From Cepaea nemoralis (lineage: Eukaryota; Mollusca; Gastropoda; Stylommatophora; Helicidae): a stretch of 64,000 bases of DNA. Numbering within the stretch: position 1 is the stretch's first letter; each line of letters opens with the position of its first letter. Of this stretch, positions 35,083 through 45,964 are shown piece after piece. A program made the translations under genes and the position numbers. The notes beneath the pieces are model-generated. The model was not told the origin of the DNA. It saw nothing but the letters and a program-made list of their open reading frames with translations, and ran no database searches. The stretch covers positions 360,501 to 424,500 of the forward strand of contig JACEFZ010027103.1 in assembly GCA_014155875.1 (NCBI GenBank), in the 5' to 3' direction.

Positions 35083-37382
35083 CCGATATTTTAGACTTTA
35101 AGACATGTAAAGTATGCCAGCAGTTTCATGCGGAGGGGAGATTGAAATGTGGACACGTAATATCATGTTCAAATGAAGAAGCTAACGCAGCATGTGCCTC
35201 CAGAGGTAAACTTAAGTTCTACGATGCACTGGTCAATGGTAAACCATGCCAATGTTTAGTTGATAGCGGGAGCACTCTACTGGGTTTAAGGAGAGAACTT
35301 GCTAGACCAGAAGATTATACGGGTGAATTTGTCAAATGCCGTACTTTCTCTGGAACCATCGAGAAATATCCACTGGCAAAAGCGCATATCAATACCCCGT
35401 TCCTTACCGGCACATTTACGTGCGCTATCCTCCAAGATCCATGTACGGATCTTATTTTGGGATGCCTAGATGCATTGAAAGAATGTACAGACGACAACAT
35501 AAAAGCCTGGAAAGAGACACACATGGCCAACGCTGTAACTAAGTCAGATACAGAAACAAACTATACTGACTTACAAAATGAAATGCTACAGCTATTAACA
35601 CCAAGTGGTGCAAATACCAACACTACTCGACAAAAGTTGATCGAGGCACAAAGCACCGACCAAACAATCACACCGTATTTTAACTTGTTGTGTGAGCGAA
35701 AGAAAGTTTCTAAAAATTCTTCCTGGTACTTTAAAAAGGTTAACGGAATTCTCATGCGTTATTATACATATAATAACCATGAAATTCAGCAGACGGTGTT
35801 ACCTGTAACATACCGACAAAATGTGCTAAAAAGCGCACATGAATCACCGTTTGCTGGACATTTGGCCTACCATAAAACGCGAGCCAGAATTCTATCACAA
35901 TTTTACTGGCCGAAATTCTGTTCGGACATAAAATCTTTCTGTCGCTCTTGTACTGTTTGTCAACATCGTGTACGAAAGAAAAAGCATGTGAAGGCCGAAG
36001 TGCAACGGTCAGTAATAGCATCTAGACCACTTGAGAGTATAGCGGTCGATATTGCTGGACCCCTAATGCAGGTGTCGAGTAATGGAAACCACAACTATCC
36101 AAACAAGGGTACTAAAACGATTCACCTTAAACCAAACCAGAAGGTTGTGATTCGACTACCTGATAAACATAATATGGTACTAACATCTTGCCAAGGGCCT
36201 CTCAACGTTGAACGCAAAATATCAGATGCGGATCATGAAATATCGATAAAAGGACACTTAGAGATATTTCATATCAACATCCTGAAACCATACTTTTTAC
36301 AACAAGAACAACAGACAGACGAACAAATTGCACCAACACCAAGCAATGAGACGACAGACGTACACAACACAACTTCACTAGATAGGGCGACACACGACAG
36401 CGACAACGCAAACACACTTAGCCAGGTAACAGCACACACAGCTAGCAGCACAACAGTATTGGACGAGATGGAACTACCAGTTCCTACGGTAAACGCGACT
36501 GCGACCAGTATTTCGACTTATAGAGATAACATATGCAGTCATACGGAAGACGGGACAAGACACCTACTGAAACTTCGACAAGTCTTCGACAGGTTGCGAT
36601 TGTTTGGGCTCACAGCGAAGCCGTCCAAAGTAGAGTTGGACATGGAACAAATTGACTTCCTGGGTCATACCATCTGCAGGGGCCAATTGAAAACTGATGA
36701 CAGAATCGTCACTAAGATTCTGAATTTAACAATGCCAACGACCAAGAAACAGGTCCGAAGTTTACTGGGTCTGGTAAACTACTATAGTAAATTCATTCCA
36801 AATCTGGCGGAAATCACCAGTGTTTTTTCTAACATCTTAAAAGCTTCGGCTAAGTTATCTGTAAAAGATGCAGGATTAATTAGTGCGTTATCAAAATTGA
36901 AACATCTTTTCAGCGTTCCACCTATCCTTCGTATGCCTAATCCAAAACTCACTTATTTCTTACGCACAGATGCGAGTGCCATATCCATATCTGGGATACT
37001 AGGACAGTTCTACGACGGGACGTTCCATCCCGTAATGTACGTAAGTCGCAAGATTACTCCTGCTGAATCAAAATACTCAGCATCAGAATTGGAGGGCCTC
37101 AGTTTGATCTATTGCGTGAGAAAGTTTCATAGATTTTTGGCAGGAGCACAGTTTGTAATCCAATCCGATAACTCTCCGTTGTCTGTGATGCAGTCTGGAC
37201 TTCCTACCAACAATAGAATTTACAGGTGGGCTTTGATTCTCCAAAATTACACGTTTACCATCCAGCACTTAAAAGGGAGATTAAATACGGTTGCAGACAT
37301 TTTGAGTCGACCATCATCCATTCAAATACCTGATTTGCAGGAAGGGATCGACCATACACCACCAGAAACAGTGACACTGTAA
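35040..37382 (+). CDS. pol: Pol of Gmr1-like LTR retrotransposon: PR, INT, RT, RH in that order (internally deleted)
   Basis: An open frame of 780 residues. The aspartic protease has CLVDSGSTLLGL (about residue 75) and DLILGCLDAL. The integrase H2C2 domain reads SAHESPFAGHLAYHKTR, SQFYWPKF, FCRSCTVCQHR (about 265-320). Only the start of the catalytic core remains (SIAVDIAGPL), then the integrase C-terminus (VVIRLPDKHNMVLTSCQGPL...IFHINILKPYF). The RT lacks its first half and catalytic YxDD. It resumes at LRLFGLTAKPSKVEL, with FLGHTICRGQL and LLGLVNYYSKFIPN. RNase H follows: FLRTDASAIS, MYVSRKITPAESKYSASELE, FVIQSDNSPL and HLKGRLNTVADILSR. Integrase before RT is the defining order of Gmr1-type Gypsy elements. 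The deletions keep frame, but the protein cannot be an active RT or integrase. Confidence 0.92.
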   Translation: MCCQRSECQNVSSVTDILDFKTCKVCQQFHAEGRLKCGHVISCSNEEANAACASRGKLKFYDALVNGKPCQCLVDSGSTLLGLRRELARPEDYTGEFVKCRTFSGTIEKYPLAKAHINTPFLTGTFTCAILQDPCTDLILGCLDALKECTDDNIKAWKETHMANAVTKSDTETNYTDLQNEMLQLLTPSGANTNTTRQKLIEAQSTDQTITPYFNLLCERKKVSKNSSWYFKKVNGILMRYYTYNNHEIQQTVLPVTYRQNVLKSAHESPFAGHLAYHKTRARILSQFYWPKFCSDIKSFCRSCTVCQHRVRKKKHVKAEVQRSVIASRPLESIAVDIAGPLMQVSSNGNHNYPNKGTKTIHLKPNQKVVIRLPDKHNMVLTSCQGPLNVERKISDADHEISIKGHLEIFHINILKPYFLQQEQQTDEQIAPTPSNETTDVHNTTSLDRATHDSDNANTLSQVTAHTASSTTVLDEMELPVPTVNATATSISTYRDNICSHTEDGTRHLLKLRQVFDRLRLFGLTAKPSKVELDMEQIDFLGHTICRGQLKTDDRIVTKILNLTMPTTKKQVRSLLGLVNYYSKFIPNLAEITSVFSNILKASAKLSVKDAGLISALSKLKHLFSVPPILRMPNPKLTYFLRTDASAISISGILGQFYDGTFHPVMYVSRKITPAESKYSASELEGLSLIYCVRKFHRFLAGAQFVIQSDNSPLSVMQSGLPTNNRIYRWALILQNYTFTIQHLKGRLNTVADILSRPSSIQIPDLQEGIDHTPPETVTL

Positions 37383-39308
37383 TGTTAGATAACTCAGTGC
37401 CGTATGTGGTGATTAAGACACATCGTAAGTGCGTTATCATCGCCAAATATATAACCTGTGTGAATATAACAGTGCTATAAGAAGTGTAACGAAACAGACG
37501 CAGAATTAACATGCGCTGACACACACATAAGCTAGAGGAACATTCAAGTGTTAGCTATGAACCTACAAATATAGTAGGGAACTATATTTATACACTATCC
37601 TTGAAGGGGAGCATAAGAGACTTTGCCGAAATGAACTATGTTATAATAGTCTACAAAGAGGATTGCTCCATCTTCACAACGCAGAGGAGGACGTCGACTT
37701 AGTGTAATTAGATATAGAAATGTAACTGTGATATATGTATATTATTATTTTATTAACAGTACCTATAACTTCATTTTTCTATTAATTATTCAATTGCAAA
37801 TTGTGTAAATGCATATATAACTTTATTTTCTTATTTGTTAGTTAGAAATCACCATCATTTAATTAATAACCCATTTATTAGAACACCAATTATAGAAATA
37901 CAATTGTTAGATCTTATATTAGTTTATTACCATGTAATCATAATCATTTATACATCCATTTATCTAAAATATCATTTCCAAACTAACACAACCATTTAGG
38001 AAGTAATATCATCTTTTTCACAAACAACACTTTAAGGTAATTAACCCAATTCACTTAAATGAAAGTACTTATTAGATTATTTCCCTTGAGGGTAATTTAG
38101 GTCAGCACACCAAATTACGGAAGTTACTATGACAGGATCGGTAACAAACCATCCTCATAACTATGTATATTATGTATAGACATGACGCGTGCAAACAAAA
38201 CGCACAGTCATTTGGCGTGATTACTGTTAAAATTCAGCCAATCGTTTATTGTATATATATAATGTTTATGTATTTGATGCTATGAAACATATTTTAATGA
38301 CGAGAGAATGGTTGAGTGAAAAAACAGTATGAAAGTGAATGAAAGATGTATGCAAGAAGAATAAATGCGAGGGGAGAATGCAAAAACTTAGTAAACATTG
38401 AAAGAAAGAGAGCGAGAGAGAAAAACAGCGGAAAATTTTTTTCCACCGCTGCAAACGTCTTATTTGACTTGTCTGTGTCATCTGTGTAACCAATGTGTTG
38501 TCGAGTTTTTATGTGTGTTACTGCCACACTTTAATAGAGTATATAGAGAACGTACTTTGAGCTTCAGAAAGCGGAGTTGTGGTCACAAAAAATAATAACG
38601 AACGTTTGTAACCACAATAAACCGATTTGCGGCGCTCGAAGGAACACACACATTTAGTACACTAACGCATACACATGTTAGAGAGTTAAGTACACTATAG
38701 TTTATTAGAAAACACGCAAACAAACAGGAAAACAAACACATAAAAGTTGCACACACCATTCATGTCAAAGAACGACAACTTTAAATTCAGGGGACACAAT
38801 AACTTATTAGAAACCTAATGTAACAGTGAATATAGCTTTTCACATGCGGAAGCGAGAAGGTGAACAGTAGAGCTGTGTGTATAGAGTTGGAGGGGATATT
38901 AATGGGAACATGAACACTTTGTGCTCATGTGTTGTACTCAGAATAGAGTCAACTTGTGTGTGGGTTGTCATTTTGGGCAATTTGAGGACAGGTCGAGACA
39001 GAAGTCAATAGGTGAAAGTCAAAAGACATAGGGTCAAACGACAGAAGCCAGGACATAAGTCATAAGACAACGGTTTCCGGTTCACTACCAATCCCAAAGA
39101 TATCTATAGAACCAACTATACTGATACATAGGCTACTTAATTAGCCAAGTGAAAAGATAAAGCACTGTGAGTGAAGGAAGAAGACAATTGTTCTATCCCC
39201 AAACTAGAAAGTTATAACTTATTGGAGATCTGACAAAATTGGAGCAACCAATTTTTCTTTGTGACCAGAAGTGTTACAAATATAAGTGAAAGGGAAGTAA
39301 CACTTCAC
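37383..39308 (+). other. Long 3' non-coding region of the LTR element
   Basis: Almost 2 kb of AT-rich sequence without coding signal separates pol from the PPT. Parts around 38080-38360 resemble 62330-62420 downstream of the third relic, so this is element sequence and not a later insertion. Confidence 0.6.
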
Positions 39309-39321
39309 AGAGGGGAGGGGA
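39309..39321 (+). promoter_or_regulatory. Polypurine tract
   Basis: AGAGGGGAGGGGA lies three bases before the 3' LTR start at 39325. This is the expected primer site for plus-strand DNA synthesis, and it confirms the orientation. Confidence 0.85.
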
Positions 39322-39324
39322 CCC

Positions 39325-39934
39325 TGTCAAGATCCCCAATAAGGCCTTACAAAGGCGATAGGAGTTAACACTAGTCTAGTAAGGATACACCAGACAGGAG
39401 AGACACCGAGCACTATTAATAGCCTCACAAGGAGACACATTTGTGTCAGACCAGAGGTCGATGAGTACAGCTGAGCGAGGGCTTTCCCCAAGCAATTGGG
39501 AAGCTTGTCCTTGCGAGTACCCGTGAAGTGCCGGGTTACTCGAGCTCACAAGCCAGCGTGCTGGCGGGACCATGCACGCAATAATAGCTACTGCATGGAG
39601 AAGAGTGTCCGTGCTTGTCCACGCAATGTGTAGCGTGTGGACAGACCGACTGGAGACGGTAGAGAGAGAGCAGACGTATCCTTGACCAATGCTATAGTTT
39701 CTAGGCAATAGGCAAACATAGGGCTGTTCATTTAGATTGTGAAATACTAGCATCATCTATCATCACGTCAATGCATTCATGTTGTATAATGATGATGAAG
39801 TATAACGCTCGTAGAGCCATTCAAATGTCGGCTCTGAATAAATTGCATTCCTTTCGCAAATGTCACGAGTTGTTATTTCGTGCGGTGCGAAAGTAGGGGA
39901 GTCCTGAGAATCTGCAGCGTACAAGTCGCTGACA
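39325..39934 (+). repeat. 3' LTR
   Basis: Begins TGTCAAGATCCCC and ends GTCGCTGACA. About 98% identical to the 5' LTR by eye. Right after it the hAT transposase sequence resumes at GGCACTAAAAG. Confidence 0.93.
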
Positions 39935-41549
39935 GGCACTAAAAGTTGAACTGAGAATATTGAACTATGGCTCTAATTTCTTGAAGTCTTGGAATCTCCA
40001 TCCAAATTCTTCAATCAATGCATCTAATTAGGCTTTGTATTTTATAGTCATTTTACCAGAACTGGTTTCTTGTTTCGGCAAAGGGAAGTGATAAAATCTT
40101 TTTTCACTTGCTTGTCTGGAGAACAGTGAGAGTTGTGCCTGAAATGATTTTACATATACATACAATTCATGTGCAAACACACCATTGTCCTGAAGTTTGA
40201 CATTCAGTTCATTTAACTTTTCCATAATTTCAATGGCAAACATAAAGTCTAATTGCCACTCTTTATTGGCAATGTTAGTATTAAAGTCACATGCAATGCT
40301 CTTAATCTCTAGGAACAACACTATTTCTTCTCTGAGTTCCCACACTCGCCTCAACACCTTGCCGAGACTCAGCCATCGAACATTGGTGTGGTTCAAGACA
40401 TCATAATGTTCAGTTTCCAAATCGTCAAGTAATGACTTGAACTGTCTGTGATTAAGTCCTCTTGATCTGATGAGGGTGATGACACTGACAACTGGGTCAA
40501 TAACATGCTTAATATTCAAAACAGTTTTACACAGACTTTCTTGATGAATCACACAGTGAAGTTGTAATAATGTGTGGTCTGGATATTCTGCTTTAATCTA
40601 ATCACTTATCAACTTTACCAGACCTACATTGTTTTCCAGTCAAAGCACGAGCTTCGTCAGTTGTAGCACTTGCCATCTTGTTCCAAGCCAAACAAGTTCT
40701 TTCAATACAGTTAGTAACAGCATTGAATATATCATCGCCTGTGGTTGGGTCTTTGAGTGACTCAACACTCAGTAGCTCTTCATTGAGTTTGAAAGAAGTG
40801 TTTATTCCACGTATAAATGTCAATAATTGGGCAGTATCATGTACATCGATACTCTCATCCAATGCAAGAGAGTACCACAAAAATTGTTAACTTGCATCTT
40901 GAAGTTTATGCATCAAATTGTCACTGATCTTGTCAACACGTCTGACCACAGTTCTCCTTGATAAAGTAATGTTGTCAAATCTGGTTTTTTGTTCTGGACA
41001 CATAATGTTTGCTGCATCTAGCAAACATTCCTTGATGAAATCGCCATCAGAAAATTGCTTGTTCTGTTTTACAATTCTGTGTGACAGCACAAGACTAGCT
41101 TCAGTTGCAGCATCTTGAATTGAAGACTGTTTAGTGAAAACAGTTTGCTGTTTCTCCAAATTTTTCACCAACTCAAGGCATTTCCTTTCCTTCTCTTCTG
41201 TCGTTAAATTGTATCCGAAATCGGAATGTTTTGTTTGATGTCTTTTTATATTGTACTAATTGAAGACAGCCACTGTCTCGCGACACAACAAGCAAACTGA
41301 TTTGCTACCAACTTTTATAAAACAGTACTTAGTTGTTCATTCATCATTAAAAACACGGCACTCATCTTCAATCTTACGTTTGTTATTGACACTCATCATA
41401 ACGGTACATGAAATTTGGTAAAATTCAACAAAATAACTGAAAAACGAATTAAACATTTTTATTTCTAAATGCCCTCGCGGGCCGCATAAAATCACTTGGC
41501 GGGCCGCATTTGACCCGCGGGCCGTAGTTTGCCCACCCCTGCCCTAGAC

Positions 41550-43674
41550 AAATGAAATAATAGAAGTATACCGCAAACAAACAAGTGCTTATGCAACAAC
41601 CCCATCTGTGAGTATGTAAAGGATTACGTCACACGGTAAACCCAAATTACAACCGAGAACTACAGCGGTACAGAAGTCATGTATATATTGCTCATATTCA
41701 ATTATACCAAATATAAATAATAATATAGAGGTTAATGGTACCTATTAGCCACGCATGTCCCCTCATTCGGGCGTAATGGCCTTGATAGGTTTGAGGTTGC
41801 TTGTCTATAGGGCAAATGAGGGACTACTATGGGGAGGCCACGGGACCTTATGAAGCTCATAGTATGTTAGACCAACCCCCCCCCCCCCCCCCCATAGGTA
41901 GGCTACACGTAGTCTGCGTGGAAAGTAGATTGATAGGGCGTGCCTGAATATATAATAATATTTTTTTTTTCATTTTGTGCAGTGGTTAATGGAATGCCAT
42001 ACTATCATATTATCAGACAAAATAAGGTGGTGGAAATACAATATAGGATAGAGTAATGAAATGACTACCCATATCGCTTCATGTCATGGGATTGAAAAAC
42101 CAAATAGACTGTGAAAATGGCTACACCATTTTCAAAAAAAGGGGGGGGGGGACATGATGCCATGGACTGATATGATGTAGACAGCGGTAAACTGATAGAG
42201 TAAGAACATGTTTACCATAGAAGAGTAATTGGCATAGTGAGAACAGTTCACATGATCACTGTGAAAAAATATATACGACTAAGTTGAGGAAGTCAGTGAG
42301 CAACGGATGATGATGATGAAGACCAAAGGGAAGTCAGAGAAGTTGCGTATCACGTGACAGGAGTTGTTAAGTCCACGGAGAGGACACGGCTAGAGGATCA
42401 GTCTAGCCAGGGTCCGCGTCGCAGACAGTCGGAAAAACAAGTACAGAAGCCAAGCGACATGAATTTGACATTACTCCAAGATTGGTACGACACTTCAGCC
42501 CGAGGCCAAAGTATGTCGCACAAGCCGAGCGGCTAATTGTACAGCCAGTCAAGCTCGATTACAGTGCGCCGAGTGAACGGCAGTTGAGAACAGCACATGG
42601 CCGACGTCAAGGGCAAGTCAGACCGTAAGTTGACGCTAGAGATAACAATTGTATGAAAACTATACTTCAGTGTTGAACATTGTTTAAATTGTTATATATT
42701 CATCGCATGTCAACTCACACCTGTCGGCAATTGATTATGACAAAGTGCGGCGATGATTGTCAATAATAAATATCAAAGAACGGCAAGGACAGTGGCTTGT
42801 TTGCTATTTTCATGTGATATATGTTCCTGCTTAAATCTGTCACTGCGGCTGAATAGACGAGCCAGCAACAGCAACATGGCAGTTGATATGTACATAGATA
42901 TACATGCAACGATGTTATCATTCCCAGGTAGCAATAGTATATGAGAAACGGAGAGCAAAGAAAGAATGACGCTTTTTAAATGAGTTACCAACGCCACTGA
43001 GAGACAGAATCAGCGACATAGAAGAGAAGTTCATATACCTGTAGGGAATCCGAAAACCAATGTAGAGTTGACACAAGACGTAATTACACCCGGCAGGTTT
43101 TGATCCAAGTGAAAGAGTCTACAATAAATTACTTAGCATTACAATTATCTTTGTCATCGCAAATAAAGAATTCACTCACCAGTTCATTTATCATTACCAT
43201 ACCATTGTTGTATATTGATAGATGCAATGTATATCAGTTAAGTTTACCAGCACTACAACTACATTATATAGATTATCACGGAAAGGTTCACCACTCTAAG
43301 CGACCATCACCATAACATCAAGAGAGATAGTCGTAAACAGAACACATATAATACTCAGATCACAATACAAAATGCCAAGACAGAATATGAACGAACTGGC
43401 AACACATTCAAAGGTACTAATAACAAAATAATACAGTGATCAAACCAGAGAAGAGGTAAACAAGATATGGACAAAGTTCACCAAACCATATAAAGGATAT
43501 CATGAAAGAAATAACGTATGAATGAATCTGAAAGAAAATATAGGTGTGGGCAATTACTCTATACCAAAGTGCGTTGCATATCACACTTAATTGAATTACG
43601 TATGTACTACATATGTGTTAATTTATTTCAATGTACATGTATTTTTTAAAAATTTGTTGCGTATCCCTTACGGG
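41550..43674. other. No gene seen
   Basis: AT-rich intergenic-like DNA with a poly-C run near 41873-41893 and a poly-G run near 42141. The short frame at 42354-42536 has no motif. No repeat shared with the rest of the window was recognised. Confidence 0.5.
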
Positions 43675-43855
43675 ACGTTGCAGTCAACACCAGCATTTTC
43701 AGCTGCTATTGATGTACTAGGCAAGTGTTACGTTCAGTAGTTTGCCATTGCTTTCTGAACGACCGGCTCCTATACCTTTTTCGAAAAAAAAACAGCATCG
43801 CTGTATACGGGCTCACAAACCGCGTTCGCAAGCCCTTAGCCACAGAGACCGGTAT
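43675..43855 (-). mobile_element. tRNA-derived SINE, minus-strand copy
   Basis: Same family as 3811-4060. On the minus strand it starts CCGGTCTCTGTGGCTAAGGG (A-box-like), contains CAGAAAGCAATGGCAAACTA, and ends near a GTAAGGGATACGCAAC block. An internal poly-A insertion replaces part of the head. I could not define a target duplication with confidence. Confidence 0.75.
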
Positions 43856-43859
43856 TGTA

Positions 43860-44667
43860 ATTTATAAAATATATATGCATGTTGTTAACATTATTATACA
43901 TTAATATCAATTGGTATCAATGTGAATGACAGAGAAACAAGAAGCATAAAGTAAGTGAAAGAAAGTATAAATTATATGAGAACGATAGTATGAATGCAAA
44001 GATTGAACAACGAATATATGATTGTATAAATGAAGATGGATAAATGATCAGTAAGAATTAGGTGCAAAAGTTAAATAATAATACAGATATAACCTGAAGG
44101 AGATGGGAGAATAACAGAGAGAAACAAACATCTAGGAAATACAATACTCATAAACGATAAGCTAGAGAAATATATGCCGAGGTGGCAAACCTCAAGTGAA
44201 AAGACCACTGGAAACGATTCTAGTAACAATGTAGTACACTATAAACAAAAACAAAGTCCAAACATAAGAATCAACAGTAAGGTCAAATAGAAGACATCGC
44301 CGTCAATGGTAAGTCAAGAGCGATTCACATACCAAAGAAATGACAGTGAAAGCCAGATTTCGCAAACACACACACACACACATACCTTACCCAGAGCGTT
44401 AGATCTCGGAGAAGGGTAAGATGTTCATGTAAATTGCATAAATGAGGAGCTGCTGGGGATGTCTAAATGGACATTGGATCCCAGGTCAGTCTAGACCTTA
44501 GTCCTCTTAATTTAAAATGAGGCTGAGGCTTCACGTCGTCTAAAATAGTAGAGGGGATAGAGTGTCCGTCATATAATATAACATAATATAATAAAATGGT
44601 TTTTTTTTAGTGGTGATGTTTATTGCCAATCGACTTATCACAAGGCAAATTAAATTACACCAGTGAA
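43860..44667. other. No gene seen
   Basis: A-rich sequence with a short CA run near 44366-44382. No supported feature. Confidence 0.5.
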
Positions 44668-45292
44668 TAAGCTCTAGGATAAGGCCAAATACGGATAGGT
44701 ATGTGCGACCATAGATGACTCAGATTAATAGACTGATATGTTCGACCATTTAGGACTCATATCTACTGACAGATGTGTGCGACTACTTTCGACTCATGTC
44801 AAGAAGTAAAAGACCTAAGAAACATAGAAACATGTTTGCAACATTTTTTTTAAGTTGGGAGGGGGGCATATTGCCATGAGCCTCAAGTAATAAAATAGCA
44901 GGCTCACCAGACTTAGAATAAAAGATGAGAAGTAATCACGCAAATGATTGTGAAATATTAGGAAGACGTGAAATCAAAGGGAAACAACGCTCTGTCAGTT
45001 GGCGGAGCTAGCGGGAGTCACGTTATGAGGTACCAGGTGACACGAAGGCAAACATTGTTACGTCAGTCGGGGTCGAGACAGGGTAGCGTAAACATCGGAA
45101 TGCAGAGAAAGCAAAGCACAAGAAACCTAGCGAAATGAAAACCTTCAATTGTGAGGATGTTGGCTCCAACTATTGGGCAAAGGTAGCATGCCATTCAGCT
45201 ACAAGAAGGAGATGGTCGAACATATCAGTCTATTGATCTGAGTCATCTATGGTCGCACATACCTATCCGTATTTGGCCTTATCCTAGAGCTT
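44668..45292. mobile_element. Fold-back / MITE-like element with ~80-bp inverted terminal repeats
   Basis: The arms 44668-44751 and about 45209-45292 are nearly perfect reverse complements, sharing AGCTCTAGGATAAGGCCAAA and TACGGATAGGTATGTGCGAC. They enclose about 460 bp with no coding signal. Long inverted arms without a transposase indicate a non-autonomous DNA element or a local inverted duplication. No unambiguous target duplication was seen. Confidence 0.8.
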
Positions 45293-45309
45293 GTTACTTA
45301 CGGTAAGAA

Positions 45310-45560
45310 GGAGGAGTCTCTGTGGCGAAGTGGTCAAGCCGTTTGGCGTTTGACTCGTGAGCCGAAGGTTGTGGGTTCGATTCCGGGCCGTGTCCTTCAG
45401 TTTACGAGTTAAATGTTTCGGAGACTCCCATGGGTCGTCGCTAAAAGCTACGGAGTTCGTGCTTTGTGCGACACTTTCCGTGCTGCGGAAAGAGACCGAG
45501 CCATATGGGATAAAAACCCGGAGCAATGAAGTCGACCCTGTCGACTTTTAAGCGACTTTT
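45310..45560 (+). mobile_element. tRNA-like sequence, probable SINE head
   Basis: A perfect pol III A box (TGGCGAAGTGG, 45323-45333) and a perfect B box (GGTTCGATTCC, 45374-45384) lie 51 bp apart, the spacing of a tRNA. The anticodon stem and T stem pair poorly and the acceptor ends do not match, so this is not a functional tRNA gene. The unrelated tail that follows suggests a SINE family different from that at 3811. It starts about 18 bp after the fold-back element. Confidence 0.7.
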
Positions 45561-45964
45561 TAAGGAGAATGAAGCCATATAACAAGTCGACACTCAGTTC
45601 ACTCTGACAACAAACATAGCCAGAAGTTTGGAACGGAGTTCCCCTAGGCGAGAACTGCTTGTCACACGAGGGTGGCGTAAGTAGAAACTGTTATATTATA
45701 ATGACGATTATATAATAGAAACGAGATTCGTTCTTGACGACAGGATGTTGCAAGGAATATGTATATTGAGGGAACAGTGCGTGAGTTGGTCGTATTCCGA
45801 ACGCGACAACGGTCATAGACCGGCAGTGTACGAAAGCCCACGCTGTGGTGCTGTTCGCCAATAAAATTAATGGCTCATCCTAGGACGCAAATGTTTCCTG
45901 TTGTTTCTGTTTACTGATCGTCATAAACTGCCAAGATGTTTGATAGAGCCAGTACAAGCATGGC
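45561..45964. other. No gene seen
   Basis: Single-copy-looking sequence before the 19-bp satellite. Confidence 0.5.

Larger units (their letters stand above)
32061..39934 (+). mobile_element. Gmr1-like Gypsy LTR retrotransposon, copy 2, inserted in hAT
   Basis: A 7.9-kb element with LTRs of about 610 bp, PBS, gag, pol in the order PR-INT-RT-RH, and a PPT next to the 3' LTR. It splits the hAT transposase frame. Removing it with one GCAC restores the hAT reading frame, so the target duplication is GCAC, or five bases TGCAC/GGCAC with one mismatch. LTR divergence is about 2%, so insertion was fairly recent. Pol has internal in-frame deletions, so this copy must have been moved by proteins from another element. 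Confidence 0.93.
31739..41399 (-). pseudogene. hAT transposase (GTF2IRD2/Charlie type), split by an LTR element
   Basis: Minus-strand coding runs from 41399 to 39935 and resumes from 32060 to 31739; the LTR element lies between. The N-terminus has a BED-like finger (CLLCRETVAV...IKRHQTKH). The middle has LALDESIDVHDTAQLLTFIR, HQESLCKTVLNIKHV, LNHTNVRWLSLGKVL and KEWQLDFMFAIEIMEKLNELN. The C-terminal hAT dimerisation block includes LLELLDLQADHDLKETF, EQAFSCLKSNKS and AVMRISTSKLAPDV, ending in TAG at 31739-31741. Lesions: TGA near 41341, TAA at 40887-40889, a frameshift near 40640 and another near 31880. Host proteins of this type exist by domestication; this copy is clearly decayed. Confidence 0.9.

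Noticed and set aside
45310..45400. Functional tRNA gene
   Set aside because: A and B boxes are perfect, but the anticodon, T and acceptor stems do not pair, so a SINE head is more likely.
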